Source: Mytilinidion resinicola
Lineage: Eukaryota > Ascomycota > Dothideomycetes > Mytilinidiales > Mytilinidiaceae
Length of the DNA stretch: 64,000 bases
Direction: 5' to 3'
NCBI RefSeq assembly: GCF_010093595.1
Contig: NW_022985449.1
Span: 1,442,708 to 1,506,707 of the forward strand
Position numbers and translations under genes: made by a program. The notes under the pieces were generated by a model, which was given only the letters and a program-made list of their open reading frames with translations, was not told where the DNA came from and did not search any database. Shown here one piece after another: positions 23,959-35,693 of the stretch; position 1 is the first letter of the stretch; every line of letters starts with the position of its first letter.

Positions 23959-25270
23959 CTAGGGCCCCCATTCCATCCGGTCTAATGCAGGATCAACCTG
24001 AGTATTGCCTTCATCTCCATCCTCATTTGGTGTTGGTGGCCTAGGTTTTGTAGCCTTGGCATAGTCAATCATCTTGGCCACCCGTTTTCTCCCCATCTTC
24101 GTACACGGCCCCATCACCCATCTAATATAGGCCTTTCTATATACAGGCTTAATCAGGGGCCTCCAATTCACCATCTGATTGGCTGGTGACGTAGGAGGAA
24201 GCTCGCCTTGAAAGCTATACACCTCTACATAGTTGCCCCAATAGAATTTGGTAAATGCAGGAAGAACCTCATCTATATATCTTGTATACGCTTTTTAATG
24301 CTATTCTTTACGCTTTAATATTAGAGCCTGCATTTCTTTATCCTTATTATTTATTTGGCGCTGTCTTTTTATATATCGAGCCTCTTTAGCGTATACTAGG
24401 CCTCCAGAAAGTAGCTTCTTCCTAGCACCTAATCTACGGCTGTTGTATGCAGCTTATACTGCCTGTGTTTTTAAAAGCTCTAAATAAATTAGACGCCAGG
24501 TATTATAATATGCCTTACCTGCCAACTAGGTACGCAGCTAGTAGGTTTTCGAACCAATCCTCTATTAAGTGCTGGCCAGTAATAATAATTATTAGAGCTA
24601 TATATTTACCGTTTAAACGCACTGTTTCTACTAGTATTACTAGCTCTCTACTATTTAAATAAGGCACGTAGATCTCCCTCCCTACGCCGGTCTAAACTAG
24701 CTGGCTACATGCTACACCAAGGCGTACGCCGCACTTATCAAAGTTCCAGTAGTTATCTGGTATAATTCCATGCTATTTGCAGTAGGCAGCTTGCCCTTCG
24801 AACCAGGTCTGTATGTAGGCGGGATCCTGTGCCCTTTTCCGTGAAGTTTCAATAGGCTTGGCCTTGGTTTTGTTGTATGATGTATTCTCAAGGTATCTTA
24901 TTGGCCAGTGAATGCCTACGCGTGGGGGGGCTTCGTTATTGTTGTAAAGTACAGTGTGATTTCGGGCTAAAATCGAATTGGCGGCATCGCGTACCATCTC
25001 TCGACGAATTCTAAACCTAATACTGTCTATATGGTCCAAAAATTGCTTCAAGGCAAGTGCTTGAGCCTTATCCAACCTCTGGCCAACAGGCCTACGTGTT
25101 GACTTCGTTGCATTACCACGAAAGGCCCTCCAAAGCTTGCCGTAGGTGACATTTCGGGTGGCTGAGATTTGCATAAGATTGTGCTTGCCGCCGAGCGCCT
25201 TGAGTTCCTTCACAATTGTATTAATCTCATCAGCTTCATCTGTATATTCTGAATAAACTGGCCGAGTCAT
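23959..25270 (-). pseudogene. Decayed pogo/Fot1-type transposase
   Basis: The N-terminal 165 codons (25270..24773) are open and carry an HTH_psq-like start and a CENP-B-type DNA-binding region (YGKLWRAFRGNA..., then a segment like TKAQALALKQFLDHID). A TAG at the end (AAATAG) sits where related proteins have Gln. Beyond it the frame continues with NYWNFDKCGVRLGV, recalling the first catalytic Asp motif NFDETGF of pogo-type DDE domains, then further stops, EIYVPYLNSRELVILVE and a C-terminal open part (24222..23959). I find no intact second and third catalytic Asp motifs in the AT-rich core. CAG-to-TAG and similar C-to-T changes fit repeat-induced point mutation at CpA, but this is inference. 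Confidence 0.8.
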
Positions 25271-25339
25271 TTTGTAGCTGTAGTACGTTGTTGTACGTAG
25301 GCGTAGGTGTAAAGCAGTGAATAGAGGGGTAAATTTTCG

Positions 25340-25427
25340 TTGAGGGTGTTTTTCGGTTGAGGGTGTAGGCCCGTACTACGTACGGGCTGATCTTCGATCA
25401 TTGTGAAACAACCCGACGGGGCCCGAG
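25340..25427 (-). repeat. Right terminal inverted repeat of the transposon
   Basis: 88 bp matching the left end exactly in inverse orientation; immediately outside it is the TA at 25428..25429. Confidence 0.93.
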
Positions 25428-25675
25428 TACTTGATTGATCATAATGAAAGCGACACGTTATATTCTGAGAAAACCGCCAATTGCAACTGACATAAGCCAA
25501 GATGACGAGGAGACTCAGGCGCTGTACCTAGCTTTGATGAACGCCGCATCCGCCAGATAGATCAAAGGCTTAAAGGGCCTGAAATTCAAGCTTAGAAATC
25601 GCTTGCTTCGGGAACTTTGTGAACAAACTGAATCAGAATTGTGCACGTCGTATGTACTCGTGGTGATTCTTCACA

Positions 25676-26493
25676 TCAAACGGCGGTACCAGGAGCAGTC
25701 TGAGAGAGAGAAGGCGGGGTGCCAGGGTGCGACTGTATGGATTCGTCGATGTTGAGATCGCGCATGCTGTACGAGGAATCAGATGAAAATACATGAACGT
25801 TACAAGACAAGAAGCATACCTTTTCGACTTGCGAAGCGAATTCCTGCCAAACCATTTCCTGAATCCCTTGCGCTGTTTCTAAAGATCACCTCGTTAGCTA
25901 ATCCTGTGTGAAAGTCCCTTCGAAGCAAGGCTTGGTGATATTGAAGAATCAGGCGACCAGCTTACCTCTCCATCCTCCTCCCTCCCCACACTGCTCCCAC
26001 TCCCACTAGTTGGACTGATTGCACTCCCCGCGCTGACACCGCTTCCGGCGCTACTTCCTTCTAACAACCCCACTGTCGGTGGTGCCCACCGCTCCACGTC
26101 TCCATTCACAACCACGAACCACGCCACCTTCTCCCCCGGCGCAATCTTGTCCCTCAAATCGACCAGAGCGGCCCATGCCTCGTTCGCCACACCCTTCCCC
26201 CTCACTTCATCGATATCAACTCCTAGTTGTACTTCGTGGACCTGGTCGCAAACGTAGGCGAAGGGCTGAGACTTGGCGGAGGTGTCGGCGGGGTCATACT
26301 GCTCAATGAAGCGGAGCGAGGGAAGCGAGGCCATGAGCTCTGGGTAGAGCGTGTGGAAGTTCTGGGTCAAAGTTGCGGTGGTAGGCGGCGCCATAAGCCA
26401 TTCTGCGGCGGCATCGTCGAGGTTTTGCAAGATGATGTGGATTCGGATGAGAGGACGGGGCCAGCGGAAGCCGTGGCAGAGGTAGGTAGGCAT
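25676..26493 (-). CDS. Conserved fungal protein of unknown function, basic C-terminus
   Basis: Three exons on the minus strand, 26493..25966, 25878..25820 and 25766..25676, give 225 aa. It opens MPTYLCHGFRWPRPLIRIHI and continues NLDDAAAEWLMAP and FIEQYDPADTS, a pattern I remember as a widely conserved but unnamed Pezizomycotina protein. A Ser/Gly-rich linker follows (residues 150-170). Then comes a strongly basic amphipathic patch, KQRKGFRKWFGRNSLRKSKS, split by intron 2, which could bind membranes. The end is SQTAPGTAV. An in-frame ATG lies 20 codons upstream, but the conserved start is MPTYL. Exons sum to a multiple of three and both introns (87 and 53 nt) have good sites. Divergent from the next gene, 0.9 kb apart. 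Confidence 0.8.
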
Positions 26494-27411
26494 TGTAGAG
26501 AGTTGTATAGGTTGCCACGGCGAGGGAGGGTATTCGTTTTTTCTTTCTCTCACAAAGCGTGAGATGTCCTTCCTGAGGTTTCGTCCTCAGCTCGTGAAAC
26601 TTGGCGGGGCGAGAGGTGGTTGGGTTCGTGGTCTTGTTTGATATGCGCTCTCTACCAGAACAATAGACCGGTGTGCGCGTACCGTGGGCGTCAAAGCAAG
26701 GGCTGCCCGTCGAATCCTGACCTCAGCACCTGAAACCGGACTAATACTTGCAAACGTGTGGTCGCGAGGTTAACTAACTAGGGCTGATGTCGGGTGAGTG
26801 GTGCTGGGATGGCACCTTCGGGAAAGGGTTCAACACCTCGAATCCGGGGTTCGAGGCTGGCCTGGGGGGACGGCGGTAGCTTTATCTTGTACACAAGAGT
26901 CGGCGCTGGGATGGGGTGGGATTGCACATGTCGCGCAGGCTCAATGAGGTAAAAGAAGGGAGGACCGTGGTACGTGGGCCTCGCCGTCGAGTGCTAATCG
27001 CGTCGTTTTGAGCCGCGCAATCACCACACGATGGAGGCTCAAGCTGTGCTGCGTGGGATTGGAGGCGATTCGGCGGTACCTGGATAGGCGTGGAGAGCCG
27101 ATGTGCATGCCTGAAGCTGATGATGATCCGGGATGATCGCTCTGCGGGGCGTGCTTCATGGCAGCGGGTGGTGAGCTGTCACTCGTCTGGCGGGGTTATC
27201 CATCGTGCAACCACCGCTGCGAGTGTCGTTGTTTCGACACTGTTGCGGCCTTCTCATGGGGATCCATATAGCTCGGAGGCATAATCCAATGCTTCGAGTC
27301 CATTAAGTCGAGTCTCGCCTTCGCACCTGCCTGCTCGGTCTCCGCGTACGGAAAGTTCCTGCAAAAGTACCTCGACCTCACTTTTGTACCACCCCTCTTC
27401 AACCACCCAAT
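26494..27411. other. Divergent intergenic region
   Basis: 918 bases between two divergently transcribed genes. A small inverted pair CCTCGAATCCGGGGTTCGAGG lies near 26836-26857, a perfect stem that recalls a tRNA T-arm, but no tRNA surrounds it. No coding sequence was recognised. Confidence 0.5.
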
Positions 27412-28635
27412 ATGCCTCTGTGAGTACACCGCATTATTTAACTACCTCGAACATATCTAACAACTCTCAGCCACCTCCTCGCAAAGAAGTCATGGAACGT
27501 CTACAACCCCGCCAACGTCGCCCGCGTGCGCGCCGACGAGGCCGCCGCCGCCGCACGCGAAGAGGCAGAGGAGCAGCGCATGCAAGAAGCTGATGCGGAA
27601 CGCCGTATAGCCATACTACGCGGTGTGACACCCCCTCCACTCCTCCCAGCCCCAGCAGACAATCTCCAAACCGGACACAAGAGAGATCGCAGTGACAAAG
27701 CGGAGAAGAGAGATACGGATGGCTCGGGTCATGACAGAAAGCGACGCCGCCTCCGTGGCGAAGACGATACCGATCGTGATATTCGCCTCGCTCAGGTCAC
27801 GACTACGCCTCGTGCTAAAAATAACCAGGACCTAGAAGCTAAAGGCTGGAAGCCAAAGGTGGCTGTTGATGCGCCGGTTGTCGATCACCGAGGGCATATC
27901 AGTCTCTTTCCGGTGGATGAGAAGGCAGAGATGCAGAGGCTGCGGAAGGGTGAGCGGAACGATAAGGCGGAGCGGGAGAAGAGGAAAAAGGAGAACGAGC
28001 ATGAGCTGCAAAACGGTATGCCGTTAGGAGGAGTGAAAGCACCAGAAAAACCGTGGTACTCAGCGGCAAAGGTATTGTATGATGGGGCTCGGGGGGACGA
28101 CATGCTGATGAACATGCCCACAAAGGATATGTGGGGCAAGGAAGACCCAAGGCGGGAAGAACGGGAAAAGAAGAGACTCGTCACGAATGATCCGTTCGCC
28201 GTCATGCAGAAGGCGCAGGCTCAACTCAAGCAAGCGGAGAGGGACAGGAGGGCCTGGACAGCGAAGAGAGAGCAGGAAATCACGGAGCTAAGGGCAATGG
28301 GCGAGCGGGAGAGGAGGCGGGAGAAGCATGGCAAGAGCAAAAAAGGGCATCACGATCAAGCTAAATTGGAAAGCTTCTCGTTGGACAAGTCACCCAAGCA
28401 TGAAAGTTGGCGTAGAGATGAGGAGAGGAGTTCAAAGCATCAGCAGCATAGAAGTAGGAGCAGAGAGGACAGCCATAAGCGAAGGTCCTCTCATCGCAGC
28501 GAGCGCAGGCGAAGCCGAAGTCCAGTCCGAGATCGAAGCCCGGAGTCTAGCAAGCTTCGCGGACATCATCATGGCTCAAGAAAGCATAGAGACGAGCGGA
28601 AGTCAGGTGACAAATACGGTCGTGTGCAGCACTAG
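27412..28635 (+). CDS. LENG1-like protein with CIR N-terminal domain and RS tail
   Basis: Nuclear protein of the CIR_N family, probably linked to pre-mRNA processing or transcriptional repression. Two exons, 27412..27419 and 27471..28635, give 390 aa. The first exon is only 8 nt (ATG CCT CT); splicing gives MPLHLLAKKSWNVYNPANVA, the hallmark start of the domain, followed by an Ala/Glu-rich coiled coil (VRADEAAAAAREEAEEQ). The middle has GWKPK, KPWYSAAKVLYD and a predicted helix DPFAVMQKAQAQLKQ. The last 110 residues are basic and rich in RS, HK and ER (SHRSERRRSRSPVRDRSP), typical of splicing-associated proteins. Length fits fungal members. Without the tiny first exon the open frame would begin at an internal Met at 27526, which is certainly wrong. 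Confidence 0.9.
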
Positions 28636-29763
28636 GATATCAGTCTGTTCACTCCCGTTCGCTAGTTAGGGGTGTTTCAATAGATACCTAATTCTCTAGA
28701 CATAATGTCAATAATATTAAGGTAAGATTCGGCGCGAGTTTAGATGAATGTGATGATCGGATGCCTAATAAGAGGCACAACCTTAAGACACCCAGGTAGC
28801 TTTGGGAAAGTGTTGACGGACTATATACATAATGGTCTAATACTAGAATGGATGGTGAGACAAAAATCACTATATCTATCTAGGTAGGCCTTTGAATGTA
28901 GTGTAACATTTGCGACAATCTGCGGTTCGACGGTAAAAAGCAAACATCATGCACGGCGTCTCAATATTTTGCTCTATATTCTGGACACTACATTCTGGCC
29001 ACTCGTCCTCCACCGGCTCATATACGGACATTACAAATTCTGTGCACATACTTTTACCACTCTTTCTGGTGTTTCAATGGAACTCTGTATATCGAGACCA
29101 GTTTATTTGTTTCTACCCTCGTGCTGGCCTATTGATGATAGCTCTCTGACAAATCATCACCACTTTTCAATAACGAGACGTCGGCGCTGGAAAGGCAAAA
29201 CTCGAGCTAGCATTCGAAGCTCCTCACTAGTCTACTCCTATGCCGTTCCCTATACCGAAACAATTTTTCAGCGTCACATTATTAAGCTTGAGGTTAAGCC
29301 CGTCCGCTATGCCACTCTCTCACACGAAGGAGCCTCCAAGGCTTGCCCTAAGGGGGAAACATCGCTAGCTGCCGCGCCAGTGGAGGGGTGATGCTGGGAT
29401 GAGCTTCTTTCACCCCACTTCCTCGTCATCCGAGGATGCCTTTGAAGCCTTAATTCCGGACGAGTTTGCTACAATCGGTGCGACAGCTATTGGAGGGGGG
29501 CAATATAAAAGGCTAGGTTTGATCTCCTTGCTCGACTCTTCAAGCATTTTCCTTATTCAAAGTACCTTCGGTGGGTAGTCGTATGAATAGCTTGACTGTT
29601 CGTTTGCTGATAGCTAATGTTCGACTAGGATCCACTTCGCCTTGCTAAATCCTTCCGGCATTTCAAATACCACCCCTCGCCGAACTTCCTCGTCATTCTT
29701 TCACCCCGCAACACCAGGTCTGCTCGCAGTCTCAGTCCAGTGACTTTGGCATCTCCCTGAAAA
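28636..29763. other. Intergenic region and promoter of the dienelactone hydrolase gene
   Basis: 1.1 kb without a recognised gene; the 140-codon frame at 28969..29391 has no domain. A TATA-like element lies at 29504..29510. Confidence 0.5.
29504..29510 (+). promoter_or_regulatory. TATA-box-like element
   Basis: TATAAAA in the context GGCAATATAAAAGGCTAGG, about 255 bases before the start codon of the dienelactone hydrolase gene. It implies a 5' leader of roughly 200 bases or a leader intron. The call is motif-based only. Confidence 0.4.
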
Positions 29764-30683
29764 ATGACGTCTCATCAACCAGCTGCTTGCTGCACCGTCG
29801 GTGTCAAGCATGAGGGCGCCGCTGTCGGCGAATTGGGCAAGTTCGGCGATGGTACGTGGTGTTGACCGAGAGATCTTATATTACAACAACAAACAACAAC
29901 AAAAGATCTTGAAGATGAACGGGAGCTGATGCAAGTAACAACAGTCGAGGCCTACTTCTCTTACCCCAAAGACCGAAGCACGCAGAATGCCATCCTAATC
30001 ATCACCGACGTCCTCGGCCATAAATTCCTCAACGTGCAGCTGTACGGTCTCACTATCCCTCGCCTACTTAGCTAGACTATCTGGGAACCTCATCCTGCCT
30101 ATTTATCACACACTAATTATCACGCAGGATCGCCGACCAATTCGCCGCCAATGGCTACTTCGTTGTGATCCCTAACCTCTTCGGAGACAACCCTGTTCAG
30201 CTCAACCCGCCAGAAGGTTTCAATGTCATGGAGTGGCTCAAGGACTTCCAAACACATAACATTGACCCAATCATCGCCGCCTCAATTAAGGAACTGCGCG
30301 GCCCGCTCGGGAGCAAGCGAATTGGCGCCGTTGGCTACTGCTTTGGCGGCAAGTACCTGTGCCGTTTCCTCAAGACCGGTCAGATCGACGTCGGGTACAC
30401 CGCGCATCCGTCCTTTGTGGATAAGGAGGAGCTAGAGGGCATCCAGGGCCCGCTCAGCATCTCTACCGCGGAGACAGATCAGATCTTCCCTGCCGAAAAA
30501 CGCCACGAGACTGAGGAGATTCTGCTGAAGCTGTCGGTGCCGTATCAGCTCAATCTGTTCTCTGACGTGGCTCACGGGTTTGCTGTGAGGACGGATGTGA
30601 GCAAGAAGCCGGGGAAGTTTGCAAAGGAGCAGGCGTTTCTGCAGGCTGTGGCTTGGTTCAATGAGTACCTCAAGTCCGCGTAA
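29764..30683 (+). CDS. Dienelactone hydrolase family protein
   Basis: A small alpha/beta-hydrolase, probably cytosolic; the natural substrate in fungi is usually unknown (dienelactones in bacteria). Three exons, 29764..29851, 29945..30041 and 30128..30683, give 246 aa, the standard length. The catalytic set is visible: nucleophile Cys in GYCFGG (about residue 133), Asp in AETDQIFP (about 179) and His in DVAHGF (about 209). Earlier strands are FSYPKDR, AILIITDVLGH and YFVVIPNLFGDNP. The start MTSHQPAACCTVGVKHEG is typical. Intron 1 contains a CAA repeat (ACAACAACAAACAACAACAAAAG). No neighbouring aromatic-degradation genes were seen. Confidence 0.93.
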
Positions 30684-32201
30684 GTCATCTGCTTCAAGTC
30701 TTTTCGACCGCAGACTTTGTGGGTGAGACGTTGGGGGGAGAGGAGTGATCCTGAGGGGAGTGAGATTTCAGCCGGATTTCTACCTCGGGAGAATGTAGGG
30801 GGTCGAGGAGGCGACTAGCTAGAAGAAATGCCTTATGGAACTCAAGGAACACTGTTGATGATCTGATCCGTTTTAGTAACCCCGCCGAGAAGTTGTGATG
30901 ACGCTGACCGTCCTGCTGTCCGTGACACGGCCACGTCGTCGCAGGCAAACGGGACGACGAGTTCATTGTTGACGATGCTTCATATGCAGGCCCTGGCTCT
31001 CGGCTCCGAAAAGTCAATGCTTTCGGTGCCTGGATTAGCAAGCCGAGATGCATGCACTGGGGCGGAAGGGATGCATTGCCGGCGGTAGGGAGGCACTGGT
31101 GGCGGGTTTGGCAAACGCTCTGGCCTTGTTGGTAACAGCTGTAATGCATACGATTCAGGAACTGCGAATCGACTTCCATGAACTGCTGAGGAAGCCTGTC
31201 GTCCTTCCGTACCGTGACGATGCGCCGAGGACAGTGTCTCGAAGCCAAAGACTTCTTGACTGAGATAGAGAGCTGACTTCGAGGTCGTCTTCGAAAATGA
31301 TAACGGTAAGACGGCGGCTTTGTGGCTTCTTCTATCGCTCACCCCTACTGTATAATGGAACAACGGGCTCGTCAAGCGATAGAAGCTTCTTGTATAGCCC
31401 ATACCTTTGCAATCGCAGGGGATAAACACAAGGCTCATGTTACACCGATTCCCCCTGGGAGTTTCCAGGACCCACATAGATCCGATTGCCCACGAGGCAT
31501 TGCGCATTCAGGCACGATGACATGCCCGAGCCTCCCATTGCAAGCGTCCGATCGTCTGCAGCGGGGATGCGGATCGCAAGTCGTTACTCACCTTAGTCTG
31601 ACTGCGGCGGTGTTGGGGCATGGTTGCGACGGCCTCCTCGAGCCAAACCATGTCACCATGTGTGATCCCCTGTTTGATGCACTGCGTGAAGAAAGTAACA
31701 CCTTGCTAGCTGAAGATGCGGAAGCCCGTTGAGTCGTGGGCGGCTTCCGGAGCACTCGGTTTCGAGCTTCCGGTAGCGGATTATGCATTCCGCGGTGCAG
31801 TTGTCGAATGCCCCTCTGTCGATCCGCCAGCAAAATACGATCTTTTGCACGGCTGGAGACGCCTCTCACCTGCCGCCAGTCTCAGGACAGGGCCGGAGGT
31901 GAGGCAGCGGCGTTGCAATAGGGCCACGATGCGATGAGAGTCAGGGGCCTGGGTCACGTGGCGCTCAGCTCCAACGCCACGGCTGCAGAGCTATCGAAGG
32001 GTCGAATTAGCACGCACTGTGACTTGCAGCCGACGACATTTCAAGCCTTGACTGGCGCGCTGTCAGCAGGCGTCCTCGATGAGTCTCAACGTCTGCCCGG
32101 CTTCCCCACGGGGCCCTAGTCTTCCTTAACATCCCCACAGCGTGGCACCGTGGTACACATGAACTCGCCCCAGCCGCCGTAATCCGCCGCCTTCCAACCT
32201 C
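30684..32201. other. Intergenic region upstream of the second zinc-cluster gene
   Basis: 1.5 kb with many overlapping open frames of 60-185 codons on both strands. None has a domain, a splice pattern or biased codon use. I see no gene. Confidence 0.5.
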
Positions 32202-35201
32202 ATGGACGCCTATTCCCACGAGGATAGGCCTACGCCTGTCTTTCTTGGGAGCCCGCAAACGGACCGAGCAACCTTGGCTTGCCAGCCATGCCGCAGGTGC
32301 GTATTCCCTCGACCACGAACGCGCGCTGAAGATAACCCCAACTGACGCTGTACACAGGCGGAAAGCTAAATGGTAGGTCCTGCTTGCTCGCAATTGTTCG
32401 CTTTGTGCGTGCTCACACGGCTCTCAGTGACCGTCTGCTTCCGAGCTGCAATGTGTGTGCCCGCACTCTGCAGACCTGCATTTACCCTGCAAAGCGACTC
32501 AAGCCGGGCCCTAAAATTGGTGGGGCATCATTTTCCTACCTTCTGAAATTCGTGTTCGCATACTCACTTCTTCGAGGTTCGACTCAGCGTGGCCGCAAAA
32601 GGGTCCGTTTCAACAGCCATGGCAGCATCCCCAGTCAAGACGTCCCCGCTTCGACCGCGCGTGAATACATCGCGAGTAGCCAAGAGCCAAATGACAGAGC
32701 AGCTCGCAACTCGATTTCTGCGTATCCCACGATTAGAGAGACGAGTGGCAGCACCCAGTCCTCTTTTCAAACGATGCCCTTGAACAACAGTCGGAGCCCC
32801 GATTCCTTCTCGCCGCCAACTAATTCGGGCACTGATGAAGAGTCCGGGGAAGGCGGCAAAGAGGCTGCACACATCGCTGCCGCGTTCTTGGAAACTATGA
32901 ACCTAGCCAACATTATGCATCCAACCCATGAAAAGGCGGCCACAGAAGTTAACAGGAGCCCTCCGCTTTGGAGCCCCCCATCGGCGCAAATGCCAGATCC
33001 TGGTCGACAGATTATCCTGCAGTCTTGCGACGAGCTAGGTGTTCATATAGATCAACTGAGAGTATTGTGAGTGCTATAAGGCTCTTAGCCTCCGTTTTTC
33101 TTTTGTCAAATTGATCGCCGCATCCTTCATTCTATGTCAAAAAGCCCATACAGAAGTTGTCCACCTTGACACAAGCGCTATCACTACAGGAGGATGGCTT
33201 CAGCCTTCTCAACTCTATGATTTCGATCACCAATCTAACGTATAATTTCTAGGGCTCGGACATACTTCGCCAACATGACAGCGTTCACGCTCTTTCACCA
33301 ACCTACAATTCGCCAAAAGATATATAACATTAAAAATCAACTGCACAGCAAGGCACTCATCGCGGCCATCTGTTCCTTCGCAGCACGTTTTGTTGCCGGG
33401 TATCCCGACGCACCAAGGACTCCAGAGACAACTCCGAAAGAAATCCCACCTATACAGGACCACGAACGCATGCACAAGCTTGCGATGAAGTGGGTCCTGG
33501 AAGCACTCAATGAATGCGAAGACGAGACTCCTCCACTTTGCGTTCTTCAAGCTCTAGTACTTACGACCTTCTATAAATTAACAGAAGGAGTTCGTGGAAG
33601 AGCTTGGAGATTGCTGGGAACGTGCGTTAGGATCGCATACGAGTTACGGCTCAACTTCATCGACATTGACCGGCCAGACTACAGCTCTGATGTAGATAAG
33701 TGGTGCGTAGATGAAGAACGTAGACGCTGTTGGTGGGCTATATGGGAGATGGTATGGCCTCTGTTGCTAGTTGTTGATACGAAAGAAACTCCTGCTAACG
33801 AATTGCAGGACGTATTTGCTAGTTCTATCAGGCGATGCCCCACTGCCATCGACTGGACAACGAACGAAACTTATCTTCCGGCCAAGGACAGTTGCTGGTT
33901 CAACGGGCGATATCAGAAATCTTGCTTCCTGGAGCTGAATGCCACTGACCGAGTGAACTCTCTAAGAGACTCCGGCAATCGAGGTGCCGACGCTTGGTTC
34001 ATCGTCCTCAACTCTATGATGCACGATGCCCAACTGCTCTCCAATATGTCCACTGTTCTGCCCGATATCGACCCAGACAACAACGTAGCACAAATGATTC
34101 AATACTTTCAAAATCAGTTTAAGGGGAAAAAGTTAGAGGACGCAGAGAGGAAGCTACCGGGACTGGAGAATGCTCTACGCTCGTTTAATGCGACCCTCCC
34201 GACAGAGCTTTCTTATACCGGGGAATATCTTAGCTTTATGAAGGGCGAAACTTTATCCAGCGCTACCATATTAGCCAGGAGACAAGACGTTGCAAAATAT
34301 AGCATCCAGATTACCTTTCAGCTCACCAAGATCATGATAAATCATCATTACGCCTTCAGGGAAGTGGCGGCTGGTAAAAGGACAACCGAGAATTCAAGAT
34401 ACACGGGCCTAAACTGGAACACGGTAGAGCCAGAAGTACCAACAAATGCTCAAGGCCTTCAGAACTGTATGGATTCGGCGGACGACATCCTCGCAATCCT
34501 AACACGATGCTCAGAGCAATATGTGCAATACGTCAACCCCTTCCTCGCCAGCACCATTTGGCTGGCTACGGCACTGCAAGTTCTCCGCAAGGTGTTCTCT
34601 GGTAACTCCAACTCAGACCTCATTGTATCTAAATGCGAGGTCTTGCGGAGCCACTGCGAACAATATTCGCAGGTCTGGGGAACACCATTGGCGCTGATGG
34701 AAAACTTGGACACACTCGAAGAGCGATTGCGTGAGAAACAAAGACAAAGGTATGACATCGGAACAACGTCAGCTCAGTTTGTCCCTCGAGGAAGTTCTGA
34801 AGAGAAGACTCAAACCTCTTCTAGCAATGAGCAGAATCAAGGCCCAGTGCCAGAGATGGACTGGATGACGTGGCAGCAGCGGCACTACGTGTTCAACCCA
34901 GACGCCGGTTTCAACACTGTGCAGGGCATTCCACCGCAGCAATACTACGTGCCAAACATCCCTCTCGATTACACGCAGGTGCCGTATACTGGATTAGGTC
35001 AGTCTTCGATGCATGGATTAATCGGCTATAGACCAAACTGACAAGAGCTTAGAAGGGGAACCCTATTCGGTTCCACCGTCAATGCCTGCCGCAACATCGG
35101 TCCCGGCCCGAACGATAGAGAACGTCAATCCAAGCACGGAGTTCGACAGCGGCTTTTCTAAATACCTGCAGACACTCATGTCCGATTCTTATACTAAATG
35201 A
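32202..35201 (+). CDS. Zn2Cys6 transcription factor with fungal-specific TF domain
   Basis: Nuclear regulator, targets unknown. Seven exons, 32202..32296, 32358..32372, 32428..32519, 32577..33066, 33253..33751, 33809..34997 and 35053..35201, give 842 aa. The zinc cluster (residues about 27-54) reads ACQPCRRRKAKCD, then CNVCARTLQTC and YPAKR, with six Cys. Exon 2 is a 15-nt micro-exon inside it. Intron 3 (57 nt) and intron 5 (57 nt) are 3n without in-frame stop; removing them gives KPGPKIGSTQRGRKRVR and RRCWWAIWEMDVFASS, both family-like. The fungal_trans domain starts near VHIDQLRVLARTYFANMTAF and includes LIAAICSFAARF and RRRCWWAIW. The last exon (EGEPYSVPPSMPAATS, ending SDSYTK) lies beyond an apparent stop and is needed for a natural end. 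MSH2 follows 0.5 kb downstream on the same strand. Confidence 0.9.
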
Positions 35202-35693
35202 TTACCGAGTGTCTGCCAGCTCGTATCTGTAGGACATGGATTCGTTGCTATCTCGGACAGTAAAAGGGAATAGCTATGGAGGAAGGAAACGGAAAAGATC
35301 TCATTTTTCTTCTCTCATTTGACCCCGGAGTATACGATGGCGGGTTTTGGCATCAACAACTATATACCCCTACTTTTTTGACGGCGGGGACGGAGCATCA
35401 AAATTGCATCACATGATTGGGGAAGGGCGTTTGGTCGTGGGCGCATTCATCCATCTTGCATCAAAATGGTCTTTGAGTGTGAACATAGGTGTAAAGACAT
35501 ACTCGACACACTCATTATAATACATATTAATAAGTTGCTACCTTCAAGACGCCCCTAGAACATGTGATAGACCATGATTTAAAATGTGGTCCGTGCGCAC
35601 GCGATCCACTTTAACGCGACTTGACGCGGACTGTCTCCGAATTTCTCCAAAGGCATTGCAAAGCCTCTCAGTAACCTTGCTCTTGAAATCAAT
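35202..35693. other. Spacer between the zinc-cluster gene and MSH2
   Basis: 492 bases, AT-rich (about 35470-35580), with no gene. It includes the MSH2 promoter; two CGCG-containing blocks (CGCACGCGATCC, AACGCGACTTGACGCGG) near 35597-35625 resemble MluI cell-cycle boxes (ACGCG), which would suit a DNA-repair gene, but this is motif matching only. Confidence 0.4.

Larger units (their letters stand above)
23824..25427. mobile_element. Fot1/pogo-like (Tc1/mariner superfamily) DNA transposon, 1604 bp
   Basis: The element is bounded by inverted repeats that begin CTCGGGCCCC and match for 88 of 88 bases (23824..23911 against 25340..25427). A TA dinucleotide flanks each end (23822..23823 and 25428..25429), the target duplication expected of this superfamily. 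The minus strand encodes pogo/Fot1-like transposase fragments (25270..23959). The middle (about 24240-24710) is very AT-rich with stop codons, consistent with repeat-induced point mutation or decay. It sits between IST1 and a conserved gene and disrupts neither. Confidence 0.9.

Noticed and set aside
26836..26857. Perfect hairpin CCTCGAATC-CGGG-GTTCGAGG
   Set aside because: Looks like a T-arm but stands alone; no tRNA and no gene end nearby to make it a functional terminator.
30694..31507. Overlapping minus-strand frames of 175-184 codons
   Set aside because: Two frames overlap each other, lack domains and splice logic; the composition looks like random non-coding DNA.
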